A DNA stretch of 64,000 nt from Muriicola sp. Z0-33 (GCF_026126425.1 NZ_JAFMPW010000005.1:184688-248687), one strand, 5' to 3'. Shown: positions 8,566-18,377, counted from the stretch's first letter. A program made the numbers and translations. Notes: a model not told the origin generated them from the letters alone.

Positions 8566-11500
8566 TTAAAACGTTAAACTAAAACCTGTATTTATCACCC
8601 TTGCTTGTGGATAATATGTTCCGGCGCTGTTGGTTGCTTCCGGATCAAAAATATCATTAGCTGCAATGGTTAATAAATTGAGCCCGCTAACATAGACTCT
8701 AAAACTAGACAATCCAAAAGACTCTGTTATTTTCGAAGGAAAATTGTAAGCCAATTGTATGTTTTTCAAGCGAATATAATCTTTACTGAATAATAAATAG
8801 GTATTATTTCCAAAACTACCTCCAGTATAGTACGTATCTCCTCTACTTGCCAATCTGGGATGAACGCTGCTAGGATTATCTATGCTCCATCTGTTATCAT
8901 GGCTGTATTTAAGGAAATTTCCGATATCACCAGACTCAGTAAAGATGCGAATTGACGATCCGGTTGCGCCCTGAAGTAATAAAGATAGATCAAAATTCTT
9001 ATAAGACGCATTAAACGTAGCTCCAAAGTTAAAGGTAGGAGTAGCATTTTCATCTAAACGCACCTGATCATCTGCATCTATTACACCGTCACCATTTACA
9101 TCTTTGAATTTCATATCTCCAGGTTTTAAATCCGGAGTTACATTGCTGTAATCCAAGGTATTTGCGTTTATAGCTGCCTCATCCAGAAATGCTCCATCAG
9201 ACTGATATACCAAATAACCTCCGATTGGTTTACCTTCAGCCAACTGATAATTAGGGGCACCTGGAATTTCATCAAAGAAGACTACTTCGTTCTTAGCGTA
9301 GCCACCGTTGATTCCTGCATCCCATTTAAAGCCATCTGCATTACCACCGTAATAGTTTAGTGCAAATTCGTATCCTTTGTTATCCACTTTACCTGCATTA
9401 ACAGGAGGTAGTAGTGCGCTGATTCCGGATGAACCCGGAGTAGAACCGGTTTCCCTAATAAGAATCTGATCCCGTTTGTTAAGGAAATATTCCAAAGTAA
9501 AGCTCAGGTTGCCATCCAGGATAATACCGTCAAGACCTACATTAAAATTGTTTGCTCTTTCCCAGGTAAAACTAGGGTTGGCAAGTAAAGCTTCCTCCAA
9601 GGTGGTTACCACCTGGCCATCTATTGGAAATTCATTGAAGTTATATGTAGAAAGGAAGGCATATTCCTGAAGTTCACCCGGATCTATTTGTCCGTTGCCA
9701 TTGCTGTCAAAAGCTACCTGGTCGTTACCCATTTGCCCGTAAGAACCTCTTAACTTTAAGTAATCTATACCTTTAACATTAAACCAGTCTTCGCTGGTAA
9801 TATTCCATCCAACAAGGAATCCAGGGAAGAAACCAAAACGATCCGCTTCAGGGAATACATAAGATCCATCATATCTCCAGATAAACTCCGCAAGGTATTT
9901 TTCCTTATAGTTATACTGAAAACGACCATAGTAACCTAAGCGTGTTCTGTTAAATCCACTACCATTTACAGTTTGGGTTGCACCACCTGCAAACAATTGG
10001 TCTACCGCGGTAGAGATAAATTCTCTTCTAAACGCAGAGAAGAAATCGCCCTGGAACACTTCGCGGGTTACACCAGCAAGTACATTAATAGTATGATCTC
10101 CAAAATCCCTGTCGTAATTCAACAGTGCTGTTAAATTGGTGTTCAGGATATTTGCTGAAGATTGTGTTAGCCTTGCATCTGTAAAATTAGAGCGGATAGC
10201 ACCATTAAATTCAGCATTCCCGGTTGCAATGTATTGATCTCTGTCTAGGAAAAATAACTCCCAGGGGGTTTCCCATTTTTTCTGTCTGGACTGGCTCTGA
10301 TCTACCCCGGCAAGTAACGTCAACTTTAAACCGTCTACCCAAGGGGCTTTAATATCTACAGATCCTGTCAACTGAAGATAATCTGTAGGTTGCCTGTCGT
10401 AACCTGTGGCATTTGTAGTAATCACCACCGGCTGCTGACCATTTTCAATATCCGGACCTGGCAGACCATTAGGCCAGATGGCCGGTTCGGTAGGCCTACC
10501 TCTCATAAGCATTCTAAAAATAGCTCCTGCAGATTCGGTAGGGAATCTACGATCTTCTTTTCTGTATGCAAACCCCAATTTGGCATCAATGTAGTCATTG
10601 ATCTTGGCGTCTGTGTTGATCCTAAAATTATATTGTTGAAATCTGTTTGCCGAATTCTTGTAATAGGCGTCCTGATCTGTATATCCCATAGATGAGAAAT
10701 ACTTAATTCTTTCGCTTCCTCCACTAATAGATATATTGTGTCTTTGCTGTAAAGCCCAATCTTTAAAAGTGTCCCCGAACCAATCTGTGTCAGGATAGAG
10801 AATGCGGTCCGAACCATCTCCATGTGCGGCAACCGCTGTAGGGCTAAACTGCGCATTAAGCGTTCCTATACCTGCAGTTGGAGAATCATAGGTGCCTGTT
10901 GATTTTATAGCAGCTGAGGCTGCTCCCCATTCACTAACTGGTATGTTGTTATAAATAGGTAATTCATTCATGATATTTGCGTATTCCACCGCACTGGACA
11001 TATCAGGAATTATAGTTGGCTGGTTGAGGCCGAAATCCGCATTGTACGTAATAGTCGGTTTTCCTGCCTTACCTTGTTTGGTAGTGACAATGATAGCACC
11101 ATTTGCAGCTCTTGCTCCATATATAGCTGCAGAAGCATCTTTTAGTACTGAGATATTCTCAATGTCATTTCCGTTTAAACGTCCTATTCCTCCATCCCTG
11201 TCCGGAATACCATCTATAACAATAAGAGGTTGACTATTCCCCAGGGTATTCGTACCCCTAATAGTTATGGAAGATTCATCATTTCCAGGTTCCCCGCTTG
11301 TTTGTATAATTACCACACCCGGGAGTCTACCAGCAAGTGAGTTGGAAATACTTACGGCCGGTGATGCTTCGAGCACCGTCCCTTGTACAGCTGTCACAGC
11401 TCCCGTTACAGTAGCTTTCTTTTGAGTACCATAACCTACGACTACTACTTCGTCCAAACTCGCAACGTCTTCTTCGAGGAAAACATCAAGTGTGGTTTGG

Positions 11501-11793
11501 TTGTTTACAGCCAGCTCGACGGTTTTGTAGCCTATTGAACTAAATCGAAGGCTGGTATTACCATCACTAACTGTAATAGTGTAATTGCCATCAAAGTCGG
11601 CTACCACCCCATTGGTGGCATCATTCACATCTACAACGGAGACTCCAGGCAATGGAACGCCATCGGCTGCAGAAGTTACGGTACCACTCACTGTTGTCTG
11701 AGCTATAGCAGATGGTAATCCAATTAATGTTAGCAAAATGAATAGCAGGAAGTACATCTGCTTTCCATTTCGTTGTGTAACGCTTTGTTTCAT
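8566..11793 (-). CDS. SusC/RagA family TonB-linked outer-membrane transporter
   Basis: A 1075-residue TonB-dependent transporter. A signal peptide ends near SAIAQ (residue 32). A carboxypeptidase-regulatory-like domain (about 33-107) leads to the SusC hallmark DEVVVVGYGTQKK (114-126), then the plug (ESSITIRGTNTLG...PLIVIDGIPDRDGG) and a 22-strand type barrel ending in an aromatic terminus (NTGFSLTF). The ligand is driven through by TonB-ExbBD, which are not in this window. It is first gene of a leftward operon with SusD, two ASPIC/FG-GAP proteins and a PAP2-type enzyme. Upstream are a -7-like box and a leader hairpin, and a divergent GntR-type regulator that is the likely controller. Confidence 0.95.
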   Translation of the reverse strand: MKQSVTQRNGKQMYFLLFILLTLIGLPSAIAQTTVSGTVTSAADGVPLPGVSVVDVNDATNGVVADFDGNYTITVSDGNTSLRFSSIGYKTVELAVNNQTTLDVFLEEDVASLDEVVVVGYGTQKKATVTGAVTAVQGTVLEASPAVSISNSLAGRLPGVVIIQTSGEPGNDESSITIRGTNTLGNSQPLIVIDGIPDRDGGIGRLNGNDIENISVLKDASAAIYGARAANGAIIVTTKQGKAGKPTITYNADFGLNQPTIIPDMSSAVEYANIMNELPIYNNIPVSEWGAASAAIKSTGTYDSPTAGIGTLNAQFSPTAVAAHGDGSDRILYPDTDWFGDTFKDWALQQRHNISISGGSERIKYFSSMGYTDQDAYYKNSANRFQQYNFRINTDAKINDYIDAKLGFAYRKEDRRFPTESAGAIFRMLMRGRPTEPAIWPNGLPGPDIENGQQPVVITTNATGYDRQPTDYLQLTGSVDIKAPWVDGLKLTLLAGVDQSQSRQKKWETPWELFFLDRDQYIATGNAEFNGAIRSNFTDARLTQSSANILNTNLTALLNYDRDFGDHTINVLAGVTREVFQGDFFSAFRREFISTAVDQLFAGGATQTVNGSGFNRTRLGYYGRFQYNYKEKYLAEFIWRYDGSYVFPEADRFGFFPGFLVGWNITSEDWFNVKGIDYLKLRGSYGQMGNDQVAFDSNGNGQIDPGELQEYAFLSTYNFNEFPIDGQVVTTLEEALLANPSFTWERANNFNVGLDGIILDGNLSFTLEYFLNKRDQILIRETGSTPGSSGISALLPPVNAGKVDNKGYEFALNYYGGNADGFKWDAGINGGYAKNEVVFFDEIPGAPNYQLAEGKPIGGYLVYQSDGAFLDEAAINANTLDYSNVTPDLKPGDMKFKDVNGDGVIDADDQVRLDENATPTFNFGATFNASYKNFDLSLLLQGATGSSIRIFTESGDIGNFLKYSHDNRWSIDNPSSVHPRLASRGDTYYTGGSFGNNTYLLFSKDYIRLKNIQLAYNFPSKITESFGLSSFRVYVSGLNLLTIAANDIFDPEATNSAGTYYPQARVINTGFSLTF

Positions 11794-12224
11794 AATTGAG
11801 AGTTGTTTAAGTTGAGTTAACCAAAAAAATTGAACACCTTGTTGTGACTGAGGTATTCAACAGTTTATTAATTGTTCTATGATATTCTATGCTACTATGT
11901 CAAAAATATGATTAATTTTATTAAATATCTAAGTTAATTTCTAAAATTTGCTAATTTCACAAATTTGAGTCTTTTTGTTTAGCGACTTGATATTTTGTCT
12001 CTGATGACTAATATAGCTAATTGACAATTAAATGTATACAGAAAAATGTTTTTTTTGGGAATTAAACAGAACTAATTGCACAATAGCATCGATAATATTT
12101 AAACATAACCGAATTAATAATTACATATCTCACTAGTTTAATAGTCTGTTGTTATATGTTCCGATATGATTGCCTTTTTTTTATCATCTAATAATTCAAC
12201 CATTAAAAAGCTTCTGATCACTAT
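11794..12224. promoter_or_regulatory. 431-bp AT-rich divergent control region between susC and the GntR-type gene
   Basis: No ORF. Reading leftwards for susC, TATTTTTG (complement of 11901-11908) fits the Bacteroidota -7 consensus, about 108 bp before the susC start; no good -33 TTG was found at the expected spacing. The susC leader holds an imperfect inverted repeat, TTGAACACC (11830-11838) and GGTATTCAA (11852-11860), 8 of 9 pairs. No clear operator for the GntR-type protein was recognised by eye. Confidence 0.4.
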
Positions 12225-13238
12225 ATGTCATTAATTGCTCAAATAAATCAATTAAAGGAGAACAGCATTCTCTCAAAACACGAGCAATTAGTTCAAGGAG
12301 TAATCCGCTCCATTGATATGGGTATCCTGGCACGAGGAGATAAATTACCTTCCATTAATGCTATGGTAAGTGAGCTTGGGTATGCCAGAAAGACCATCGT
12401 AAAAGCCTACGAAGAGTTAAAAGACAGAGGTCTGGTAGAGTCCAAAAAATTAAAAGGGTATTATATAATTAGCGATGAGACGAATGTTACCTTAAGGGTA
12501 GCACTTTTACTTTTTGCATTTCATCATTTTCAGGAAGACTTTTATAATACTTTTAGAAAAGATCTCGGAGAACGATTTCATATAGATGTTTTTTTCCATC
12601 ATAACAATCCCGAAATGTTTAAGACCATCCTTTCCAATATCCACGGAAAATACGGAAAGTATGTGATAGCCCCGATTCCCGATAAGAACCTGATTCCGGT
12701 TTTAGAAAACATACCCCCGGATAAATTATTAATCATTGATAGGTACCTTCCCGTTTCCCAAGAGTATTCTTATGTAGCCCAGGAGTTTGAGCAAAGCACT
12801 TATGAGAGATTAGAAGAGTTGCTTCCTCAAATAAAAAAATACAAGAATATCATTCTTTTGTTTGATCCTGATTCGGAGGTTCCAAAAGAAATTTTAGATG
12901 CTTTTAACCGCTTTGTTGAGACCTACGGATTACAAGGTATAGTTAAGGATAAATTTATAACAGGGACGCTGGAAAAGGGGGATCTTTATTTTTGTGCCTC
13001 CGATGCTTTCCTGTGGAAGGTGCTCAGTGAATGTCATAAAACTTCGCTCCGTGTCGGAAAAGAAATTGGAGTACTGTCCAGAGATGATCATGTAGTAAAA
13101 GAGATAGTCCTTGGAGGCATTACCACTATTTCAACAGATTTTAACGCTATGGCGAAAATGGCGGCCGATTGCGTTAAACAGGGGTCATTTGTCAGGTCGA
13201 TTATAAAAACGAAATTAATCAAACGCGGTTCCTTGTAG
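12225..13238 (+). CDS. GntR-type transcriptional regulator with periplasmic-binding-protein-like sensor domain
   Basis: Residues about 10-80 form a GntR winged helix (GVIRSIDMGILARGDKLPSI, ARKTIVKAYEELKDRGLV). The rest (about 90-337) resembles a LacI/periplasmic-binding-type ligand domain (VLENIPPDKLLIIDRYLP; EIGVLSRDDHVVKEIVLGGITTIST). It lacks the FadR/HutC/MocR effector domains. This architecture is often found beside SusCD operons in Bacteroidota. It is divergent from susC with a 431-bp shared control region, so it probably senses a small ligand derived from the imported substrate and controls the susC operon. Activator or repressor status cannot be read from sequence. Confidence 0.85.
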   Translation: MSLIAQINQLKENSILSKHEQLVQGVIRSIDMGILARGDKLPSINAMVSELGYARKTIVKAYEELKDRGLVESKKLKGYYIISDETNVTLRVALLLFAFHHFQEDFYNTFRKDLGERFHIDVFFHHNNPEMFKTILSNIHGKYGKYVIAPIPDKNLIPVLENIPPDKLLIIDRYLPVSQEYSYVAQEFEQSTYERLEELLPQIKKYKNIILLFDPDSEVPKEILDAFNRFVETYGLQGIVKDKFITGTLEKGDLYFCASDAFLWKVLSECHKTSLRVGKEIGVLSRDDHVVKEIVLGGITTISTDFNAMAKMAADCVKQGSFVRSIIKTKLIKRGSL

Positions 13239-13269
13239 TTGATTTATTTCCGTGGTAATGGCTTGCCGC

Positions 13270-14421
13270 TTAGAATAATCTGCGGAACAAGGCGCTTATA
13301 AAATCTTTCTTTGGACATGCAGATATCACTTGCAGATCTTCCCAAAAACTGGTTCTTTCTTCCAAAAATTTTAAGATAAGTTGTGGGGATCTCTTCTTAA
13401 ATAGGGATTCGAAGATAATTTGACCCCTATCGTTTTTTCGATGAAGAATGTCTAACAATAGCAAGTCATAATACCAAAATCGCCTTTTGGTGCTAAAAGT
13501 ATTTAAGGGTTTATTTTTTTTGAGAAAGGACACTAGTGATGCAGTATTCCTGACCGTATTCATAAAAGTGAAGCCAGTACTTGGCTTAGACCAGCCACCC
13601 GCTGTTCCTATATTAATCACATTGCTGGTATTATGAGCTTCAAAATTATAACAGCTCATAGGGATGCTGCCTTTTTCTTTATCTGTTATTACATAAGCAC
13701 TTCCTGCTAAATGCGTGTTTATGTAAGATGCAATGGCTGCTTCGTATTCCTCTTCTGCCAGGAGATCTTCAGAGAAGAGCGTGTATTCTACCAGACCCTC
13801 ATTTTCAGAAAAAGGAAGGACATACATAAAACGGGTATTTCCTTTTTGAGGAATGGTAAAGTCCATAAACCCGGCATTATTAGGATCAAATACCGGCTGT
13901 TCAGTTCTAATGAACCATCCTGTGAAATGCTGTTGCAAAACAGGAAATTTCTGTTGTTTTGCTATATCGTGATAATGAAATATACTATTGAAAACCTTTG
14001 ATGCCGAGTAGGTATTTTTAGTGGTATTTACAATAACCGAACTAGTTTCATTATTGATATCGACTACCGTTTCGGAGCTGAATGTAATATTAGAATAGGA
14101 GTCGATTCTTCCCAGGTACTCCTTGTAAAAGTCGATCCCACGAATCATCTTATAAGAGTAGGGTGCAATATCCAGATTTTTCCGGAACTGCTTACCTCCA
14201 AAATAAACGCTATTCCAGGAAGTATAGAGAAGAGGATCAAATTGCCCGCTGCCTCTTTCCCAAAAGCACCAGGTCCGGTCATTCGATTCTTTTGCGTCTT
14301 TCTCTATGAGCAGTATTGATTTACTATTAAAAAAAGCATCTTTGCCAATGGCATCGGCAAGAAGCAAACCTGCCGCTCCCGCTCCAATTATTATAAAATC
14401 AAAAGAATTGGATTCAATCAC
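13270..14421 (-). CDS. crtY: Lycopene beta-cyclase
   Basis: This enzyme closes beta-ionone rings on lycopene to give beta-carotene. Seen: an N-terminal dinucleotide-binding motif (GAGAAG, 13-18), DRTWCFWE (about 48-55), MDFTIPQKGNTRFMYVLPF, GSIPM and GTAGGWSKPSTGFTF, all typical of bacterial CrtY. Length (383) is normal. The start codon is GTG at 14421; an in-frame stop lies three codons upstream, and no in-frame ATG precedes the FAD-binding motif. No other carotenoid gene is adjacent, so it appears as a single gene between the GntR-type regulator (convergent) and the TonB receptor (60 bp upstream). Confidence 0.93.
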   Translation of the reverse strand: MIESNSFDFIIIGAGAAGLLLADAIGKDAFFNSKSILLIEKDAKESNDRTWCFWERGSGQFDPLLYTSWNSVYFGGKQFRKNLDIAPYSYKMIRGIDFYKEYLGRIDSYSNITFSSETVVDINNETSSVIVNTTKNTYSASKVFNSIFHYHDIAKQQKFPVLQQHFTGWFIRTEQPVFDPNNAGFMDFTIPQKGNTRFMYVLPFSENEGLVEYTLFSEDLLAEEEYEAAIASYINTHLAGSAYVITDKEKGSIPMSCYNFEAHNTSNVINIGTAGGWSKPSTGFTFMNTVRNTASLVSFLKKNKPLNTFSTKRRFWYYDLLLLDILHRKNDRGQIIFESLFKKRSPQLILKFLEERTSFWEDLQVISACPKKDFISALFRRLF

Positions 14422-14480
14422 TCTTTTTTATGCTATAAGTTGTGCACAAAAATACACATTCAAACTGAGGCGGCTTCACC

Positions 14481-16772
14481 TTAATTGAGGACATATCTAA
14501 GACCAAAAAATCCTCTAATACCCTGGTTGGGTCCATATACATAAGATGGATCAAAAGTCAGCGCATAGGGATTGTCTGCTGTAGCAACAACGTCACCACT
14601 GGAGTTAAATTGAACATTTTGATCAAAGGGATCATCCGATCTGGCAATGATAAAGGGGTTGCCGTTATTAGGTGTCCAGTTTAGCAGGTTTTTAACGCCT
14701 CCGTAAACCTCAAAATTCTCAAGGCCTTTGTAAGTAAATTGAATGTTCTGAATACTCCATGTAGGAGAGTACTCCTGTCTGGGGTCTAGTTCACCCAATA
14801 GAGGTAACCTCATAGGACCATATAAATTTCCAGTATAGTCCACGCTTAAATCTATAGACCGGAAATCATAAGACAGGTTCCAGGTAGCGGAAAAACTTTC
14901 TGTGAGTATTTGTTTACTGCGTATGCCTTCTTCCGTGTTGCTTACATCCTGAAAAGTAGCACCCACCAGAAGTTTAAGACCATTGGGGAATACAAAATCC
15001 AGATTGGCACTCAGGCCCTGGGAGACAGCGACACCATTTAGATTATCATAAAGGATTTGGTTGGGGTCACTATCATAGTCCGGAATTATAATATTATTGA
15101 AATGGGTATAGAATGCCGAAGCATCTAAATTTATAAAGGTGCCATTGTCTGCATATATTTTCTTCATATAATTGACATTCACATTCACAGACCTTTCGGG
15201 TTTCAGGGCTTCGGCAATGACAACATCTCTGGCCCCCGTCAGGGCAGCATGCTCTTCAGTAAAAAGATTTACTACTCGGAAACCGGTCCCGGCATTTAAT
15301 CTTAAAATATCATGATCCGTAAATTTCCACTTATAAGCCATTCTTGGGGTATAAATATTGCCGTGCCTGGAATCGTAATCGTATCGCATACCTAAAAGCA
15401 GTGAGTGTTTTTTTGCCAATCGAATCTCATCCTGAACAAACAAACTTGGGATCACCACCTCGTCTGCCTTATTATTTCCAAGGAAGGAAGTGGCAGTTGT
15501 ATTATCATCATAGTAATTGTATCTAAGTGCTGTTCCAAATAACAGGTCATGAGATGCTAATGGTTTGTCCCAGACGAGTTGTGCAAACCCAATACGTTGA
15601 TCCGCCAGGTAGCTTATATCACCATAAACCGAATTCTGGTTGTGATCATTATAAGAAAAAGTGAATAACATCTTTTCTTTCAAGGGTAACTGATATTTCC
15701 CGAGAACTTCCCATCTCCGGGTATAAATACTTTCCCCATATATCTCATTTCCTCCCCGGTATTGGGGAGTCCATTGTAATTCTCCTCCCCAGCGGTCTTC
15801 GTAGAAAAATCTTCCGGCAAGGGAGAATATTCGGGAATTTGAACGTTTAAAGTTCCATTTTTGAAATAATGATATACGATCCTGAAGGGTTACATCGGTA
15901 AAGTTATCCTCATTGTTATCAATTGGGGTATCATAGTTAAAGTAGTTTATTCCCAGGAGCACATCTGTTGATTTACCTATTTGGAATTTTGTGCCGATGT
16001 CCAGATTATATTCTCCCCAGCCTGTTGCAAATGCATCGACAACAAAATCTGGTGCTTCAATAGGGAATTTTGTAATTATATTGATCAGGCCTCCTACTGC
16101 TTCACTACCGTATAAACTTGAGGCTGGTCCTTTTACGATCTCAATATGTTTTATCAGAGAATTAGGGATTCCCGAGAGTCCGTATACGGTGCCAAGCCCA
16201 CTGACTATAGGCATGCCATCTATAAGAACAAGGGTGTACGGGCCTTCCAGCCCGTTGATATGAATATCTCCGGTATTGCAAACGTTGCAATTTATTTGGG
16301 GCCGCACACCATTCACATTTTGAAGGGCTTCAAAAATATTGGAAGTTGGATTCTTTTTTAAAAAAGTCGGGCTATACACTTCTACCGGTACCGGGCTTTC
16401 CAATCTGTTCACTGGCTTCAGGGTTCCGGTCACAACGGTTTCATCAAGTTGTTCGGGCAGTATTTTGAGTTCAATATCCAATCTTAGCTGTTGGTTGGCA
16501 GTCAGGGATATAGATTTTGTATAGGGGTAATAACCTAAGACAGTTGCCGTAATTTTATAGTTGCCCGGGGGGATATTGCTAAGTTTATAAATACCTGCTT
16601 CATCTGAAGCCGTACCCAACTGAGTTCCTTTTAAGAGGATATTGACATAGGGTACAACACTATCTTCGGCGTTGACACTTCCAAGAACTTCTGCATTTTG
16701 GCTATTTACTCCAAAAAGGCTGAATAAGCATATGAAAAACAACAATCTGACCTTAGTATAAGGATGCGCCAT
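14481..16772 (-). CDS. TonB-dependent receptor, probable metal (siderophore or metal chelate) uptake
   Basis: A 763-residue outer-membrane receptor: signal peptide (cleavage near GVNSQ), a carboxypeptidase-regulatory-like domain (about 28-110), then LDETVVTGTLKPVNRLESPVPVEVY and a plug containing an unusual CNVCNTGDIHINGLEG motif and IDGMPIVSGLGTVYGLSG. A beta-barrel follows. No SusD partner is present, so it belongs to the small-ligand receptor type rather than SusC. It is divergent from a DtxR-type repressor and a ZIP transporter. The shared 93-bp gap contains palindromes overlapping its -7 box (TAGTTTTG, complement of 16809-16816), so repression by metal-loaded DtxR protein is likely. Which metal is taken up is not shown. 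Confidence 0.88.
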   Translation of the reverse strand: MAHPYTKVRLLFFICLFSLFGVNSQNAEVLGSVNAEDSVVPYVNILLKGTQLGTASDEAGIYKLSNIPPGNYKITATVLGYYPYTKSISLTANQQLRLDIELKILPEQLDETVVTGTLKPVNRLESPVPVEVYSPTFLKKNPTSNIFEALQNVNGVRPQINCNVCNTGDIHINGLEGPYTLVLIDGMPIVSGLGTVYGLSGIPNSLIKHIEIVKGPASSLYGSEAVGGLINIITKFPIEAPDFVVDAFATGWGEYNLDIGTKFQIGKSTDVLLGINYFNYDTPIDNNEDNFTDVTLQDRISLFQKWNFKRSNSRIFSLAGRFFYEDRWGGELQWTPQYRGGNEIYGESIYTRRWEVLGKYQLPLKEKMLFTFSYNDHNQNSVYGDISYLADQRIGFAQLVWDKPLASHDLLFGTALRYNYYDDNTTATSFLGNNKADEVVIPSLFVQDEIRLAKKHSLLLGMRYDYDSRHGNIYTPRMAYKWKFTDHDILRLNAGTGFRVVNLFTEEHAALTGARDVVIAEALKPERSVNVNVNYMKKIYADNGTFINLDASAFYTHFNNIIIPDYDSDPNQILYDNLNGVAVSQGLSANLDFVFPNGLKLLVGATFQDVSNTEEGIRSKQILTESFSATWNLSYDFRSIDLSVDYTGNLYGPMRLPLLGELDPRQEYSPTWSIQNIQFTYKGLENFEVYGGVKNLLNWTPNNGNPFIIARSDDPFDQNVQFNSSGDVVATADNPYALTFDPSYVYGPNQGIRGFFGLRYVLN

Positions 16773-16802
16773 AATTAATATTTAATCTTGTAGAAATAAA
16801 TA

Positions 16803-16828
16803 TTTAGACAAAACTAAAAAATAGTTTT
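16803..16828. promoter_or_regulatory. Candidate DtxR-family operator in a divergent promoter
   Basis: Two overlapping inverted repeats: TTTAG-ACAAAA-CTAAA (16803-16818) and AAAACTA-AAAAA-TAGTTTT (16810-16828). TTTAG/CTAAA half-sites resemble DtxR/MntR-family boxes. The first overlaps the leftward -7 box TAGTTTTG (16816 down to 16809). The second covers the expected -33 region of the rightward -7 box at 16842-16849. Autoregulation is inferred. Confidence 0.6.
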
Positions 16829-16841
16829 CATAAATATAATA

Positions 16842-16849
16842 TATATTTG
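16842..16849 (+). promoter_or_regulatory. -7 box (TATATTTG) of the DtxR-ZIP operon
   Basis: TATATTTG fits TAnnTTTG and lies 16 bp before the GTG start of the DtxR-type gene. The -33 region overlaps the palindrome at 16810-16828 rather than holding a clean TTG. Confidence 0.5.
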
Positions 16850-16865
16850 TTAAAAATCTTAATTC

Positions 16866-17525
16866 GTGACGCGTTCGGAAGAGAATTATTTGAAGGCAAT
16901 TTATCATTTGGGGAGCAGCCAGAACAAGGCTGTAGCCACTAATGCAATAGCCCGGCAGATGGACACCAAACCTTCCTCTGTTACGGATATGATTAAGAGG
17001 TTATCAGAAAAAGGACTGGTGAATTATAGAAAATACCAGGGCGTAACATTAACTCAGAATGGGCGAAATGCTGCCCTCGGTATCATAAGAAAGCATAGGT
17101 TATGGGAAGTTTTTCTTGTGGAAAAATTAAATTTTTCCTGGGATGAGGTGCATGAAATGGCAGAGCAATTAGAACACATAAAAAGTGAGCAGTTAATAGA
17201 TAGGCTGGATGAACATCTTGGGTTTCCGAAATTCGACCCGCATGGAGACCCTATTCCTTCTAAGAGCGGAGTCTTTAAGAAATCAAATAAAAGATTGCTG
17301 ACCGAAGTACCACTGGATACTGAAGGAATATGTGTTGGTGTAAAGGATTCCTCAGCCGCCTTTTTAAAATTTTTGGATAAAAATAATATTGCACTAGGAG
17401 ACAAAATAGTAGTTAGAGAAAGGGAGGAGTTTGATGGTTCTCTCTTTATAGAAATTGATGAAAATAAAATGCATATCTCTAATCAGATTGCCTCTAACTT
17501 GTATATACAGTTAGAAGTTTTATAA
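16866..17525 (+). CDS. DtxR/MntR-family metal-dependent transcriptional repressor
   Basis: A 219-residue three-domain DtxR protein: winged HTH (TRSEENYLKAIYHL...IARQMDTKPSSVTDMIKRLSEKGLV), dimerisation and metal-binding region (RKHRLWEVFLVEKLNFSWDEVHEMAEQLEH, with EHxxxE-type ligands) and a C-terminal FeoA/SH3-like domain (about 145-219). It would bind DNA when loaded with Fe or Mn. The start codon is GTG, directly ahead of the conserved TRSEENYLK. It is 18 bp upstream of a ZIP transporter and divergent from a TonB receptor, and a palindromic operator sits between. Iron versus manganese selectivity is not decided here. Confidence 0.93.
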   Translation: MTRSEENYLKAIYHLGSSQNKAVATNAIARQMDTKPSSVTDMIKRLSEKGLVNYRKYQGVTLTQNGRNAALGIIRKHRLWEVFLVEKLNFSWDEVHEMAEQLEHIKSEQLIDRLDEHLGFPKFDPHGDPIPSKSGVFKKSNKRLLTEVPLDTEGICVGVKDSSAAFLKFLDKNNIALGDKIVVREREEFDGSLFIEIDENKMHISNQIASNLYIQLEVL

Positions 17526-17543
17526 AATTATTCGGCATTTAAA

Positions 17544-18365
17544 ATGGAACAGTTTATTAATTATTTTGAATCTATTAACCCAATTTTGGCCGCTTTTTAT
17601 GCCACGCTGTTTACCTGGGGGTTAACTGCGGCTGGTGCTGCACTGGTATTTCTATTTAAAACAATGAACAGGGCAGTTTTAGATGGAATGCTGGGGTTCA
17701 CGGGTGGAGTAATGGTTGCTGCCAGTTTCTGGAGCCTTCTGGCGCCCGGAATTGAAATGAGCGAAGGGGAAGGTTTTGTAAAAGTAATTCCTGCCGCAGT
17801 TGGATTCCTCCTGGGAGCGGCCTTTATTTTTGCCCTGGATAAAATTCTTCCTCACCTGCACATTAACTTTAAAGAGAGTGAAAAAGAAGGAATTAAAACG
17901 CCATGGCACCGAACTACTTTGCTTACCCTCGCCATAACATTGCACAACATTCCCGAAGGGTTAGCTGTTGGGGTGTTATTTGGTGGGGTAGCCGCAGGCT
18001 TTGAAGGAGCTAGCATTGGTGGGGCAGTAGCCCTGGCATTGGGGATTGGTTTGCAGAACTTTCCTGAAGGATTTGCTGTGGCCATGCCTCTACGCCGTCA
18101 GGGACTAAGCCGTTATAAAAGTTTTCTATACGGACAGGCATCAGCTGCTGTGGAACCCATTGCTGCCGTTCTTGGTGCGTGGGCAGTTCTGACATTTCAA
18201 CCTATTTTACCATACGCATTGTCATTTGCTGCAGGGGCAATGATATTTGTAGTAGTTGAAGAGGTAATCCCCGAGACCCAGCAAGATAAGTATACAGATA
18301 TAGCCACTATGGGCTTCATTGGCGGATTTATTATTATGATGGCTTTGGACGTCGGTTTGGGATAA
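17544..18365 (+). CDS. ZIP-family divalent metal transporter (ZupT-like)
   Basis: A 273-residue inner-membrane protein with about eight hydrophobic spans. Helices IV and V carry the metal-site motifs HNIPEG (134-139) and QNFPEG (171-176); the second has Gln where many ZIP proteins have His, a variant also seen in the family. An acidic/His loop (HLHINFKESEKEG) lies between. ZIP proteins import Zn, Fe or Mn. Co-transcription with the DtxR repressor (18-bp gap) suggests metal-repressed uptake, working with the divergent TonB receptor at the outer membrane. Confidence 0.92.
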   Translation: MEQFINYFESINPILAAFYATLFTWGLTAAGAALVFLFKTMNRAVLDGMLGFTGGVMVAASFWSLLAPGIEMSEGEGFVKVIPAAVGFLLGAAFIFALDKILPHLHINFKESEKEGIKTPWHRTTLLTLAITLHNIPEGLAVGVLFGGVAAGFEGASIGGAVALALGIGLQNFPEGFAVAMPLRRQGLSRYKSFLYGQASAAVEPIAAVLGAWAVLTFQPILPYALSFAAGAMIFVVVEEVIPETQQDKYTDIATMGFIGGFIIMMALDVGLG

Positions 18366-18377
18366 TTGCGCAGGTCA

